The notes under the pieces were generated by a model, which was not told the origin of the DNA, did no database searches, and saw only the letters and a program-made list of their open reading frames with translations. 64,000 nucleotides of DNA from positions 12,317,438 through 12,381,437 of the forward strand of contig NC_065415.1 of the NCBI RefSeq assembly GCF_024362695.1, in the 5' to 3' direction. Of the stretch, positions 36,368-47,020 are shown piece after piece (the first letter of the stretch is position 1; every line of letters begins with the position of its first letter). Source of the DNA: Pectinophora gossypiella. Lineage: Eukaryota; Arthropoda; Insecta; Lepidoptera; Gelechiidae. The translations under genes were made by a program, and so were the position numbers.

Positions 36368-36449
36368 GACTCGGACGGGACTTGAACCCGCAGCTCTTGT
36401 CAAACCAGGACGAGGGTGTTTTTTTTTTAACCATTACACCACCGAGTCC
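36368..36449 (-). pseudogene. tRNA-like sequence, probably a tRNA-derived repeat
   Basis: Minus strand: a 7-bp acceptor stem GACTCGG/CCGAGTC, a T-arm GCGGG-TTCAAGT-CCCGT and an A-box-like GGTGTAATGG. The D-loop holds a run of about ten A and the best anticodon loop (CTGGTTT) would give GGT, an anticodon metazoans do not normally use. It is followed by no convincing T run in the transcribed direction, so I treat it as a tRNA pseudogene or SINE head. Confidence 0.5.
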
Positions 36450-36955
36450 TCCTCCTGAAAGTAAAAAAACTTCCAAGGACAAATCACCATATTCCCATTT
36501 ATATCTACTTCAGGTTACTGCGCAAAACCAATAATATCAAAACAAAAAGATTCCCAAAAGCGTATCGCACGCCCCAATAGTTTGCGTCACCTTCTCTCAT
36601 CAAAGGCCCTTTTGAGCCGCGGCCCTAATTAGCAGATCCTCGTAGACCCAGCCTGCTGGAAGATATTGTTTATTGGCAATAGCGGCGGCTATTGGCACGG
36701 AAAATTGAGGCAAAATCGCTGGTTGTAATGCCCCGCTTTCATATGAGCGCGGGATTATTTTGATCGCGTTTCTCTACTACACTCGCTTGTAGAGCCAGTT
36801 TTACTGCCACTACTTCCTAAGTATCGTTCGTATTTAAGTATGTACTTACTCGGATTGCATTGCATGATTTGGATTTGCCGTTTTACTTATTTTTATTTCG
36901 AAGCTTTGTAGTTTTTAGTTATAACTGATCTGAGTAATCCAGTGGAACTCGGTGT
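36450..36955. other. GC-richer non-repetitive block at 36550-36800
   Basis: Contains a dyad around GCAATAGCGGCGGCTATTGG and GAGCGCGGGATTATTTTGAT. No frame of note. Possible conserved non-coding element. Confidence 0.35.
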
Positions 36956-37251
36956 AGGAGCTCGGTGGCGCAGCGGTAAACGCTCTCGGTCTGCGATTGT
37001 TGAAGTTAAGCAACTTTCACAAAAGGCCGGTCATAGGATGGGTGACCACAAAAAATAAAAAAGTTTTCATCTCGACCTCCTCCGGGCTTCGGAAGGCACG
37101 TTAAGCCGTTGGTCCCGGCTGCATTAGCAGTCGTTAATAACCATCAATCCGCACTGGGCCCGCGTGATGGTTTAAGGCCCGATCTCCCTATCCATCCATA
37201 CGGAAGGCCCGTGCTCCAGCAGTGGGGACGTTAATGGGCTGATGATGATGA
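36956..37251 (+). mobile_element. Chimeric SINE: tRNA-like head, 5S rRNA-like segment, shared core, (TGA)n tail
   Basis: The head GAGCTCGGTGGCGCAGCGG has a good A box (TGGCGCAGCGG). At 37002-37048 follows GAAGTTAAGCAAC...GGTCATAGGATGGGTGACC, which matches the internal control region of 5S rRNA (box A and box C). Then the SINE core (GCTTCGGAAGGCACGTTAAG), an own body with CCGCACTGGGCCCGCGTG, and the end GGGCTGATGATGATGA. Confidence 0.85.
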
Positions 37252-37285
37252 ATCCAGTTCACTGGACACGCTTGACATAAACAAA

Positions 37286-37482
37286 AACAACATAAACAGC
37301 CTATGTACGTCCCACTGCTGGGCACAGGCCTCCCCTCAATCAACCGGAGGGGGTATGAAGCATACTACACCACGTTGCTCGACTGCGGGTTGGTGTAGGT
37401 GTTCATACGGTCAATAGCCGGGAATAACGGCTTAACGTACCCTCCAAAACACGGAATCATCTTACTTTTCCAGACTTCTAAA
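37286..37482 (-). mobile_element. B-family SINE fragment
   Basis: Minus-strand tail (complement of CCTGTGCCCAGCAGTGGGA) plus a diverged core. Confidence 0.8.
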
Positions 37483-38427
37483 TCTTAAATCTTGGACTCA
37501 GTGAGTTTCCTTCTAAACACAAAAACCCACTTCCGTAACATTATGAAACCCACATTGGTGTTCCTTCATCGAACAACCAAACGTTTTTCCTATATAGACG
37601 TTACAGAAAATTATGTTTACGGAGGAATAGCAGGTCTTACGGTACATTTAATTTTCTGAAACTCTCAACTGATGCATGGTTCGCGGGATATGTAACTTTT
37701 GCGAAGTATCACAACAGGATGGCAGAAACTTCGTACATAAAGAACTTTGTTTATAGCTTCCTTAGTTCTTTTTTGCAATAAGTAAAAGTGTGGAAAGTTT
37801 ACGAGATTCCACTTTACAAATGTAAAACATAAGTTACATAAAACAGAATCGATCGGCTTAACTTCGACTGATACGTCACTATGTTAATGAACGTCATATT
37901 ACGACCGTCAACCGGCTTCGTTTTGGCTACCATACCACTCCTGCACATTTATATATATATATTGGGTATAAAGTGTTATTCAGTGGGGTAATAAGTGCAC
38001 CGCCTGTGAAAATACTGTTGGTGATATTGAACATTTTTTTTGCCCATTAGGGCAGGCAAAGGGAACTTGGCCCATACAGCCTAGTCTTTGATATTGAACC
38101 AATGAACATATTATGTTTTTAACTGTCATAAATTTCCGTTGGAAAGACTCATCCTTGCCAGTGAATTAAGTGAAATATTACCAAATACTTATTAAAAAGA
38201 TTTTCTTAAATAATGTGAAATGTTTTCAATCTATTTGTATTATCTTTATATTAAGAAGACATTTCACAAAATATAAGTGTGTAACACTACGTCTGATAGA
38301 ACCAGCACCAAAATAAAGACGTGGCCTAAAAGTCTTTGCAACAAAGCCAAAAATAAAAAAAATACTGGCTTCAAAATTTCTACAGATCTAATTTGTACTA
38401 CGCATTGAAGCTAATGTAAAACATTGA

Positions 38428-38488
38428 AGCCCTTATTGCTCGCCAGTTCTCCGGCCAAGTAGTTAATGCCATCTACAAAAAAAAATAA
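38428..38488 (+). mobile_element. C-family LINE terminal scrap
   Basis: CTCCGGCCAAGTAGTTAATG then a run of A; internally deleted. Confidence 0.65.
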
Positions 38489-38574
38489 AGCCCTATAATA
38501 AACCGAAGTGGGTAAAGCGTACTCACGTACGCTCCAGTGCGGGTTGGTGGAGATGTTTGAACTAGTCTGGAACC

Positions 38575-38665
38575 GATAATAATCGATTATCGGCAACTCA
38601 ATAATAACCCCGACACCAGGGTCAATGAGGTCCACCATTGGTCTCCCAACCCACACGAAAGACCT
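38575..38665 (+). mobile_element. A-family SINE tail fragment
   Basis: CTCAATAATAACCCCGACACC...CCAACCCACACGAAAG. Confidence 0.65.
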
Positions 38666-38670
38666 GGCAG

Positions 38671-38859
38671 GGCTAACATGCGCAACGTGATAAAATTATC
38701 AATCGATGCAATGAATTTTGTCGAAATCGATAAGTTTGTTTTTTTCTCTAACATGCATGCCACGTGACTTTGTTCGTATTTTGACAGAACGACATCGTTA
38801 TAGCGTCAGAATCGATAAAATGACCGTGACAAAATTTTATCCCGTTGGGCATGTTAGCC
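38671..38859. mobile_element. S-family MITE, ~190 bp
   Basis: GGCTAACATGCGCAACG at the left and CGTTGGGCATGTTAGCC at the right, with AATCGATAA motifs inside both arms. A half copy is at 41148-41222. Confidence 0.82.
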
Positions 38860-39394
38860 TTACTGAAAGTTATCGAAATACTACGAAACTTGCATCTTAC
38901 TCGCCCGATGTTTACAAATTAATCATCAACATTATTATGTAAATGCAAAAATGTTTTCCATAAAGAGCAAGCGGTGCGTCGTTATATGAAAACTTGGCAG
39001 AAGTTATAGTCGAGTGGAGTCCTAAGTCCTTATGAATACTTTAAGTTTAACTTCCAGTAAGTTAAAGTATGGAAAAACTGAATAAAAGCCCAAGCGCAGG
39101 TGTGCAAACAGTTTATGAAATAACTTTTGTTTGTTAACTTAGTGCAATGGTTATAAACTTGAAGTTTTTAAAGTGCATTCTCTTATCTTGCACAGAAGTG
39201 TAATTGTTTAGATGTATCATGTGAGACACACTTAAGTCGTAAATACAAAAGAAAACATTTTAAAAAATACATACTCATTTTACTCTTATAACTACTCTTG
39301 CTATGGTAACGACTACTTATTAGGTTTGTATTGTAGGTATATCTTTCCTTTTTTTATAAGAACGACTACAATTTTCATAAGTATTATTTACTAC

Positions 39395-39655
39395 CGACCC
39401 GCCCCGGCTTCGTTCGGATGCAATGCTGAGGAAAAATGAAATTATTTACGACATCACATTTCAAACCTCAAAAATAACAGTATTTCTCCACTATTTAATG
39501 GATGTTATTATACATACAAACCTTCCTCTTGAATCACTTCTATTAAAAAAAACCGCATCAAAATCAGTTGCGTAGTTTTAAAGATTTAAGCGTACATAGG
39601 GTCATAGGGATATAGGGACAGAAAAAAACGACTTTATTTTATACTAGGTATGTAG
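39395..39655 (+). mobile_element. Dispersed retroelement end
   Basis: CGACCCGCCCCGGCTTCGTT, then AAACCGCATCAAAATCAGTT, GCGTAGTTTTAAAGATTTAA, GCGTACATAGGG and ATTTTATACTAGGTATG. This order is a very common interspersed repeat in insects; the exact class is not certain. Confidence 0.6.
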
Positions 39656-39699
39656 TGATAATGAAGTAGTGTAATAATAAAACCACCATAAAACCCTAA

Positions 39700-39892
39700 A
39701 CATCATGTGGAAACCCACATACCTAAGAAATGCGTTTCGGAAGCATGTGAAGTAATCTGTATAGGTCTGGTTTTTCCTCGGCGGGTTGGAACGTCAAACA
39801 GGCAGTCGCTTCTGTAAAAAATCGGACCTGTCAAATCTTCCGGTTAGGTAAGTGGACCCCATGAGAAACAGGATGACACTAGGGAGATGATG
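39700..39892 (+). mobile_element. D-family SINE fragment
   Basis: Same modules from GGAAACCCACAT to CTAGGGAGATGATGAG. Confidence 0.8.
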
Positions 39893-40020
39893 AGTGTAAT
39901 AATGAAACTAACTAATTAATCCATGGCACTCACGGAATAGAAGAAAGAGTGTAGAAGGCCCAAGTGAGCGTGAAATGCGCGCCATACTTAGTCTAGTATC
40001 TCTAGTGTCTCAGTCGAGAG

Positions 40021-40540
40021 CACACCCCGGACACTTCATACAAACAACGTCGTTTTATACAGACACTACACATTGACATTATCGTACACGCGCATCTGTG
40101 TGTGTGACGTCTGACGCCATACGATTCAAGTCTAAACTATGATCAAAGGAAGGGGGAGGGGGGTTTAAACCTAGCTCAGACGCTGGTGGGGAGCGGAGAG
40201 TTGCCGTTCTATACGTAGTATTAGAGGAGCTCGGTGGCGCAGCGGTTAACGCGCTCGGTCTGTGATTGTTGAAGTAAAGCAACTTTCGCAAAGGCCGGTC
40301 ATAGGATGGGTGACCACAAAAGAAAAAGTTTTCATCTCGAGCTCCTCCGTGCTTCGGAAGGCACGTTAAGCCGTTGGTCCTGGCTGCATAGCAGTCGTTA
40401 ATAACCATCAATCCGCACTGGGCCCGCGTGATGGTTTAAGGCCCGATCTCCCTATCCATCCATAGGGAAGGCCCGTGCCCCAGAAATGGGGACGTTAATG
40501 GGCTGATGATGATGACGTAGTATTATTCCTTATTCTATGC
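40021..40540 (+). repeat. Dispersed ~210-bp repeat, split by a chimeric SINE
   Basis: Partner of 2812-3020 in the opposite orientation, interrupted at 40224-40514. It carries C/G runs (GGAAGGGGGAGGGGGG) absent in the same form from the other copy. Element class unknown. Confidence 0.88.
40224..40514 (+). mobile_element. Chimeric tRNA/5S SINE with exact 11-bp target duplication
   Basis: Second copy of the chimeric family; the 5S-like part is 40271-40318. ACGTAGTATTA flanks it at 40213-40223 and 40515-40525. The host repeat has an unfilled copy at 2812-3020 with one copy of the target sequence. Confidence 0.93.
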
Positions 40541-41147
40541 TGAGAGATTGAGACTAACCAATTATCATGACCTATAAATCTGTACAAGTACCTACCACTC
40601 GACTTTATCAGTATAAACTCCTCAGGAACATCAAGACCAATATCAACAAAACAACAACTGTTTTTGTTTACCCATAGCTCCAACCGACTGCTCCCAACTG
40701 GTAAATAAATTAGCTAGGCCAAAACTCTATTCGCTTGGAAGATATTGCTTATTGGAAACTATTATGGTAGCGAAAATGGGCATTCATCCAAGTAATGCCT
40801 GAAAAGTCGGTCCCAGAATATTGTTCTTGCGACGTCACATTCTCGTTTCGTCCAGCTAATAAAGTAAGAAACGACCGAAATGAGATGTTATGTTTTCGCA
40901 ATCGAAATGTTATGTCTTGGAAGACATTTCGTTTCGGCCGTCTTTGATGTAAGTAATAATGCGTAGACTATAATGTAAGATGTAATAAAAAAGTTTTGAA
41001 GGAACCGTTAATATTGTTAGCTTGTTTTCATTACTGAGATAAACATAATTACATAAATATACGTGAGTTTATTGATTAGGACTAATGGAATAGGTTTTCT
41101 ATAGGTAAGTTTGTAATTTTCATCGTAAGGGCCCAACCTCACACTAG

Positions 41148-41222
41148 TAGGGCTTTAATACGCAACGTGATAAAATTATCGATTGATTCAATAAATTTTG
41201 TCGAAATCGATAAGATTGTTTT
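41148..41222 (+). mobile_element. S-family MITE, half copy
   Basis: GGGCTTTAATACGCAACGTG, GATAAAATTATCGATTGATT, TTTTGTCGAAATCGATAAG. Abuts an A-family SINE. Confidence 0.75.
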
Positions 41223-41228
41223 TTATCA

Positions 41229-41491
41229 TCAGGGTTATTATTGAGCCGCCAAAGGCCCCTGACATGACTCATGTCACATACTTACATCAGTAAGTAGTAA
41301 CCGGGACCAACGGCTTAACGTGCCTTCCGAAGCACGGATCATATTACTTTCGGACAATCAGCTGATCAGCCTGTAATGTCCTAATCAAACTAGGGATCAC
41401 AAAGTGATTTTTTTTTATATGTCCCCACCGGGATTCGAACCCGGGGCTTCCGGATCGTGAGCCCGCCGCTCAACCACTGGACCACGGAGGC
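41229..41491 (-). mobile_element. A-family SINE, 3' truncated
   Basis: Head and core on the minus strand; the terminal part (CACACGATAGAAG region) is missing. It abuts a half copy of the 38.67-kb MITE. Confidence 0.88.
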
Positions 41492-41494
41492 CTA

Positions 41495-43250
41495 CGATGA
41501 AATATTATGACCCTAAGTCTTCGTATCGGAAATGCCTGCGTGCCTGACGACCGTCTTTAATTACTTAAAACTTTTTTCACCCGTGAGTTTATGTATGTCT
41601 GTTTTTTTATATACAATAAGTTGCATTATAATACTATAGTATTTACCACTTAGTATGAAAAATATTCAAGCTTCAAAATTTACTCGTACTTACCTAATTT
41701 CCCCCCAATAACATTAATTATACTAAAGAGTGGAGAGCCCAGGAACTTGGCTCGATAAGAGTCTTGGCGTCCGAGCAAATTTTGTTCCAGACTTTTACTC
41801 AGTATTGATATCTACCTAGATTTTATCTACTTAGTCTGGAATTCAGTGGGAAAGTTTTATTTTACTACTGAAGTGTCTAGAATGAAAGTAATGATACCGA
41901 TGTCTGGTAAAAAATGAAAAAAAACGTAGAACTCAAAGTTTTAATGAGCGAAATCAACTGTCTGATTCCGAAGTTTGTTCTTTATATTTTATATGAAGTA
42001 ATTTTTTGTTTTTATATTAATTTGGATTGATATACTTATAATATTAACTATTCATTTTTTGTCAGTTTGTTTCAAAAGAGTCTAGAAAATATAAAACATT
42101 TTTACCAATTTGGTAACAGCCAAGGTGAATTCAAGAGAATTACTAATAAATTAAATTTCTATTTTGTTTAGCCAGAAAAAGTTTAGACAAAAAATACAGT
42201 TGCTCTAGTCTGTACGTAGTAGCCCTAAGTAAATCAAGGTAATAATAAGTTTTTGGTATGTGATATCGGATTCCTTTCAACTACAATACAATACGCTTTA
42301 ATAGACATAAACAAAACAAAAAGGACAACTTCATAATTACAACATAAGTATATCGGTGGCCATATTAGTATAAAGCAATTTTCGCCAGGCAACGTTTGAG
42401 CAAAAGAAATTTCTATTATTTCTATTAAAAATGCAGCACCATTCCTCCCATAAAACGTTTTTAATAAACCAATACCACCCCTGAGCTATTAAAATAACAC
42501 GAAAAAGTTCATAGACGCTCAGACATTAAGTCCGAAACAGGCAAGCAATTTTTAAAAGAAAATCCTACTTTATCCTGTAGGTCTTAACTCGCCATAAATT
42601 CTTATAAAAGTTGTAAAAGTAGGCAATATAATTGCACGTGGTACATTTCATTGCAACGAACCAAAACCTAATTGGACAATTTGTGTTTAGGGGGGTAGTA
42701 TTTTAAAATTAAAGGGACTTTGTAATTGACAAAGTATTATTACTTTCTCAACGTAAAACAGACAGATGTAAATCATGTCTGTAATCTCTACTTACGAAGG
42801 GCAGAGCCACAAGTTACGGGAAAAAACTTGCACCTGCATTTGGCACTGGTTTCAAATGTATACATATGATGAACCATACTTATAATGACAAATAACTTGC
42901 CTATTGCGTATATTATATTATTATATACTTACATAGTTTATGCTACTTAGGTTCTATGACGATATTGTGACGTAGCGTGTAGGCGCTACTTCAAAAGCGC
43001 ACCCCTGATGCCAGGCAGCAGCGGTATCAGTACTGGTTGGAGGCCGAGGAAATGTATTCTGGTAGGGCTCTAGCTTGAACATCACCGATTGAGAAATTGG
43101 TCGGTGTACTGCGGAACGGAAGGCGATTGGGGCAACCACCGTTCTACACGCCCTATCTATGGAGTAATGAAGGCGATTACTCCATCGACAAGAGCGCAGC
43201 TCTTAAATAAAGAGAGACATAGTTTATTATCGGAAAGGATATTAATAAAT
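41495..43250. other. No gene; one unassigned retroelement-like piece
   Basis: 42950-43200 is GC-richer and ends with GACAAGAGCGCAGCTCTTAA, the tail motif of the (TGA)n LINEs, so it is probably a diverged LINE end. The rest is AT-rich. Confidence 0.4.
42285..42400 (-). mobile_element. TTTATTGCAC-family fragment
   Basis: TATAAAGCAATTTTCGCCAG then GCAACG; diverged. Confidence 0.5.
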
Positions 43251-43254
43251 AATA

Positions 43255-43385
43255 TAAAAAAATCCACCTTACAACATCGTATCAACAGTGGCTGCAAGTT
43301 GTCTCTGATTACTTGTGGCTCTGCCCACCCCATTAGAGATTATGGGCGTGAGTTTATGTATGTTTATGTATGTATAAAAAAAAAA
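43255..43385 (+). repeat. Q-family dispersed repeat
   Basis: CGTATCAACAGTGGCTGCAA, GATTACTTGTGGCTCTGCCC, ATGGGCGTGAGTTTATGTAT. Second copy at 56125-56230. Confidence 0.65.
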
Positions 43386-43748
43386 AATAGTATCCCCGTA
43401 GAAGTTTCTTTAGATAAGCTTACTTGTTCCTTGTGTGTGTTTTATTGTATACAAACAAATAAGTAGCTGAGTGGCAGAGTGTATATTATATACACATTAT
43501 ACACCTACTCCTCGCCAGCTATGTTTCAGTCCCATGTAATAGGGGGCGAGCCTAGTGCCATTACCCGGGACAAATCTTGGAAAATACGAGATCCTAAATT
43601 GAAACTCTAAATTCGAATTCTGTGGTTCAGAGCGCCGATTCGAACCCATGACACTATAATGTATATAATATCATTAATCCCATTGGTATTTTTTATCACT
43701 TTCACTGTCAATGAGGCATTTTTCAGGCTACGTTCCTAAAATCAATAC

Positions 43749-44570
43749 CGATAGTGCTCTAAAGATTTTCCTTCGTTTAACCTTCTAATTACATGGATAA
43801 CAGACACATGAATCTTTTAACTTTGTTTTTGGGTATAAATGATGACTTTTGACACCCAGACACAATTACATCTTCCACCCATTATTATTGTGATCAGAAA
43901 AAGAGAAGTAATATAGGTAGCAACATAATTCTATACATACTGTGATCCAAATATAAAGCAATAATTATTTTTATATAATTATGCTTCTGTCATTACGTTG
44001 TATTTTTGAATAATAATGTACCTGAGTAATGAGAAAATAGGTAATTATCACATTAAATCTGTAAAACGCCATCTATACAGGGTGTTAGTAACATCGTAAC
44101 GAAAACTTTGAGGGATGATTCAGGCCATGATTCTTAGCTGATATCAAGTGGAATTTTCCGTCGCAAAAGTATGGAACGGAAAATAATTTAAATTTTCAGA
44201 CAGGAAATTCCACTTAATATCAACTCAGAATCATGGTCTGAATCATCCCCCTCAGTATTCGTTACGGTGGTACTAACAACCATACCTACTTGTATGGCTA
44301 CCTGTATGTACTGGTAAGGGGTGTAAGTGACATCGTAACGAATACTGAAGGGGCTGATTTAGCTCATTATTCTGAGTTAATATCAAGTGGAATTTTCATT
44401 CTCAAAAGTATAGAATTGAAAATAATTACAAAAAACTAAAAAAAAACATGAATTTTGCGACGGAAAATTCCACTTGATATTAACTCAGAATCATGGTCTG
44501 AATCACCCCCCTCAGTATTCGTTACGATGTCACTAACACCCTGTATTGTTTTTGGGGAACGCAACCTGGT
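43749..44570 (-). mobile_element. T-family MITE split by an H element
   Basis: The interior matches the complete copy in the opposite orientation (e.g. AAGTAATATAGGTAGCAACA, ACATGGATAACAGACA). The H element at 44078-44543 interrupts its terminal repeat just after CGCCATCTATA. Confidence 0.8.
44078..44543 (+). mobile_element. H-family composite MITE, TA target site
   Basis: Termini CAGGGTGTTAGTAACATCG and CGATGTCACTAACACCCTG; TA flanks both ends. Inside are two ~200-bp palindromes (44078-44290; 44330-44543) joined by a linker with repeated GTA/TAC words. Both palindromes carry GATATCAAGTGGAATTTTC-type arms. It sits in the terminal repeat of a T-family element. Confidence 0.9.
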
Positions 44571-45057
44571 AAGTTCCTCATTGTTGTGATGGTTTACGAC
44601 TTGGCTAAGGCTCCTGTAAAGTGGTAATCTAGGGTTGGTACTGGCGAAGTCAATCACCTGAACATACACAATTCTCTAAAGCAGACACCCTATGCCGACT
44701 ACTCAAAAATAAAAGAGGCTGACAAACTCATAGCTCCCGGAATGCATCGGAGATGTAACGAACACTCGTGGTGGAAGTAAGTTGTGAATAATAGAAGAAG
44801 TAGGATCCCCTGTGTGCGAGCCGTCTGGCCGAGAGATCGATACCACAGTACAGGTAGGATAGCAGGTGATATTGTCGTGACAATCGATCAAATATTATAT
44901 TGACTTGATAGGGTACCCTTCTCAGCAAAAGATCTTTTTGTTTCGTAAGGCTTGTCTTAGAAATATTAAATACTTACCTCCGAGTTTAAGGAAAAATAAA
45001 TAAATGTACGTATTATTGAAATGTTTTCAATGAGGGATTTTCCAATCGACGCAAACT

Positions 45058-45346
45058 CACGATAGATGGTGTTGTTCACTTTTAACGAGATAATTACCTA
45101 TTTTCACATTGCTGCGGTAAATAATTATTGAAAAATGTAATGTATTGGCAGATTGTTGCTTGATATTTGGTTCCCGTTATGTATAAATTGATGTTGCTAC
45201 CTATATTGCTTCTCTTTATTTTGATCAGAATAATAATAAGTGTAATAAAAAGGGTCATCATTTATATGTCTGAATCATGCATATGTCTGTTATCCATGAA
45301 ATAAGAAGTTTAAACGAAGAAAACACTTAACAACGCCATCTATCGT
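45058..45346 (+). mobile_element. T-family MITE, complete
   Basis: Terminal repeats CACGATAGATGGTGTTGTT and AACAACGCCATCTATCGTG. AT-rich interior, no ORF. Confidence 0.8.
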
Positions 45347-45589
45347 GTTTTTGGGGAACGCCGATTGGAAGTTTCATTCCTCAACGGAAGCCAACAAGCT
45401 TGAATCAGTGCAGGCGGAGAATGGTGACTAATCGCGCGCAACTCGGTAATTGAACCAATAGAACTGCGTTATTTATCGCGTAACCAATAAGAGTTCGCGG
45501 CTCACGCGATATACCATCATTGATGTTTTAAATTTAAAACTTAATTATATTCGTGTTTTGTTGAACAGAAATTCGGAAATATTTCGACA

Positions 45590-45722
45590 CTGCTGGACAC
45601 AGGCCTCCCCTCAAACACCACGCTGCTCCGGTGCGCGTAAGTCCTTACTATTGATTCCGTGCTTAGGAAGACATGTTAAGCCGTTAATCCCATCTGGACT
45701 AGCCCAAACACCTCCGTTTTGG
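45590..45722 (-). mobile_element. Rearranged B-family SINE fragment
   Basis: Minus-strand tail and core with an internal deletion. Confidence 0.65.
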
Positions 45723-46076
45723 GCGTAGTTAAAAATAAATAAGTAGACACGTCACTCTTAACTGCTCTTACACATGTATATCTAAACCGATATACTTATC
45801 TATGTAAAAACACACGACGTTATTATGATTGCATTGCGACGTCCATGAAACCATATTATCGTGTCAGTGAACAAAATTGCTAAACGTAGATAAGACTGAA
45901 GTAAATTCATTACAATAGGCTACTTGGCAACCTAGTCAAATGAGATACTTACGAAACATCAAAACGAAAGTTTTCTTTGGAGTCCTACTGTCCTGTGAAG
46001 CCATCAATAAAAGCGTTCAACGTCGTACTCATTGTTACTTCATTCATAAATAAAATAAGAAAATATACCATTACAA

Positions 46077-46190
46077 ATTCAAAAATACCTACATTCAGTA
46101 GGTAACACGGTTACATTCTGAATCGTCTTTTTACATAACGAACGTCTCATACGCCTAAAACTACTGCAGTTAGACGGGGAAAAGAAGCTA
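46077..46190 (-). mobile_element. M-family retroelement end
   Basis: GTAGGTAACACGGTTACATT, GAATCGTC, ACGAACGTCTCATACGCC, ACTACTGCAGTTAG. Confidence 0.7.
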
Positions 46191-46363
46191 CAGGAAAAAA
46201 CTCGGCACAGGGCTCTAGAGTTTCTGTAAAAAAACGTAAAATATTGGTATACAATTTTGTAATTTGGCTGCGTAATTACTTCTAAATAATCACTAACCTT
46301 ATAATAACCTTTTTTACAAAGGAGAATGGGCGAATCTGGTCCAAGAACCTCCACTGATGAGAC

Positions 46364-46942
46364 TTATATGTAATGAAAGCTTATGCTTTCCCTATGATTC
46401 TGGCAAAGTTCTATCAGATTCTGTCCCGGGGTTCTTTTTTTACGGCCATGTTTGTCCTGGCTAAAAATGTGACAAAATACAGTGGGAGCTAAAATCGACT
46501 CAAGATTTCTTGCTGGATAACTCATCATCATCAATTTAAGAGCCACGCTCTTGTCGGTGTAGCATTTTCCATTCCAGTCTATCAAAGGCCAATTCCTTGA
46601 CTTCCCTATAAGACACGACGTTAACCTTTTCTTTAATCTGTTCCATGTAAGCTCTTCTTGGTCTTCTTGGGCTGGATAACTAAGTCTACATAAATAATTA
46701 TGTATCATATTGTATATCATTTTAAAGAGGATCTTTTCCAGAATCCGAAACATAAAAAAAAAAACAAAAAAGTCTTTATGTAAGCGAATTATAGTCAATT
46801 TGCATCTGCAGCGCCATTGTTTCTCGGTAGCTAAGTTCAAGTTTCATGCCTTTTACCTCTTCCAAAAGTATCTTACCGATTTTTTTTATATTGCTTCCGG
46901 AATTTGATCTGAGTGATAATAACAAGAAAAATAAATAGACAC
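46364..46942 (-). pseudogene. Decayed paralogue, left-arm outer unit, interrupted by a LINE fragment
   Basis: Mirror of the right-arm outer unit. Exon 2 lies at the low-coordinate end and still reads DKHGRKK...LIELCQNHR...HYI before a stop at 46364. The intron-equivalent region is split by a 148-bp LINE end (46523-46670) with an 11-bp target duplication; the right arm lacks this insertion. Confidence 0.35.
46523..46670 (-). mobile_element. 5'-truncated LINE 3' end with (TGA)n tail, inside left palindrome arm
   Basis: Flanked by an exact 11-bp duplication, GCTGGATAACT, at 46512-46522 and 46671-46681. The mirror site in the right arm (48834-48844) has a single copy. On the minus strand the fragment encodes the end of a LINE ORF (EELTWNRLKKRLTSCLIGK) and then the GAGCCACGCTCTTG tail motif (in complement) and (TGA)n. 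Confidence 0.88.
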
Positions 46943-47020
46943 CTCTCCGATAGAGACCGCCTAAGCTATTGCCTATTGCAAGAAATCGTCATCATTAGCA
47001 AGTCATTACGGTATTGCATA

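Noticed and set aside
37938..37962. (TA)n run as a possible CRISPR or origin feature
   Set aside because: A short simple repeat; nothing in the window resembles a CRISPR array or replication origin.
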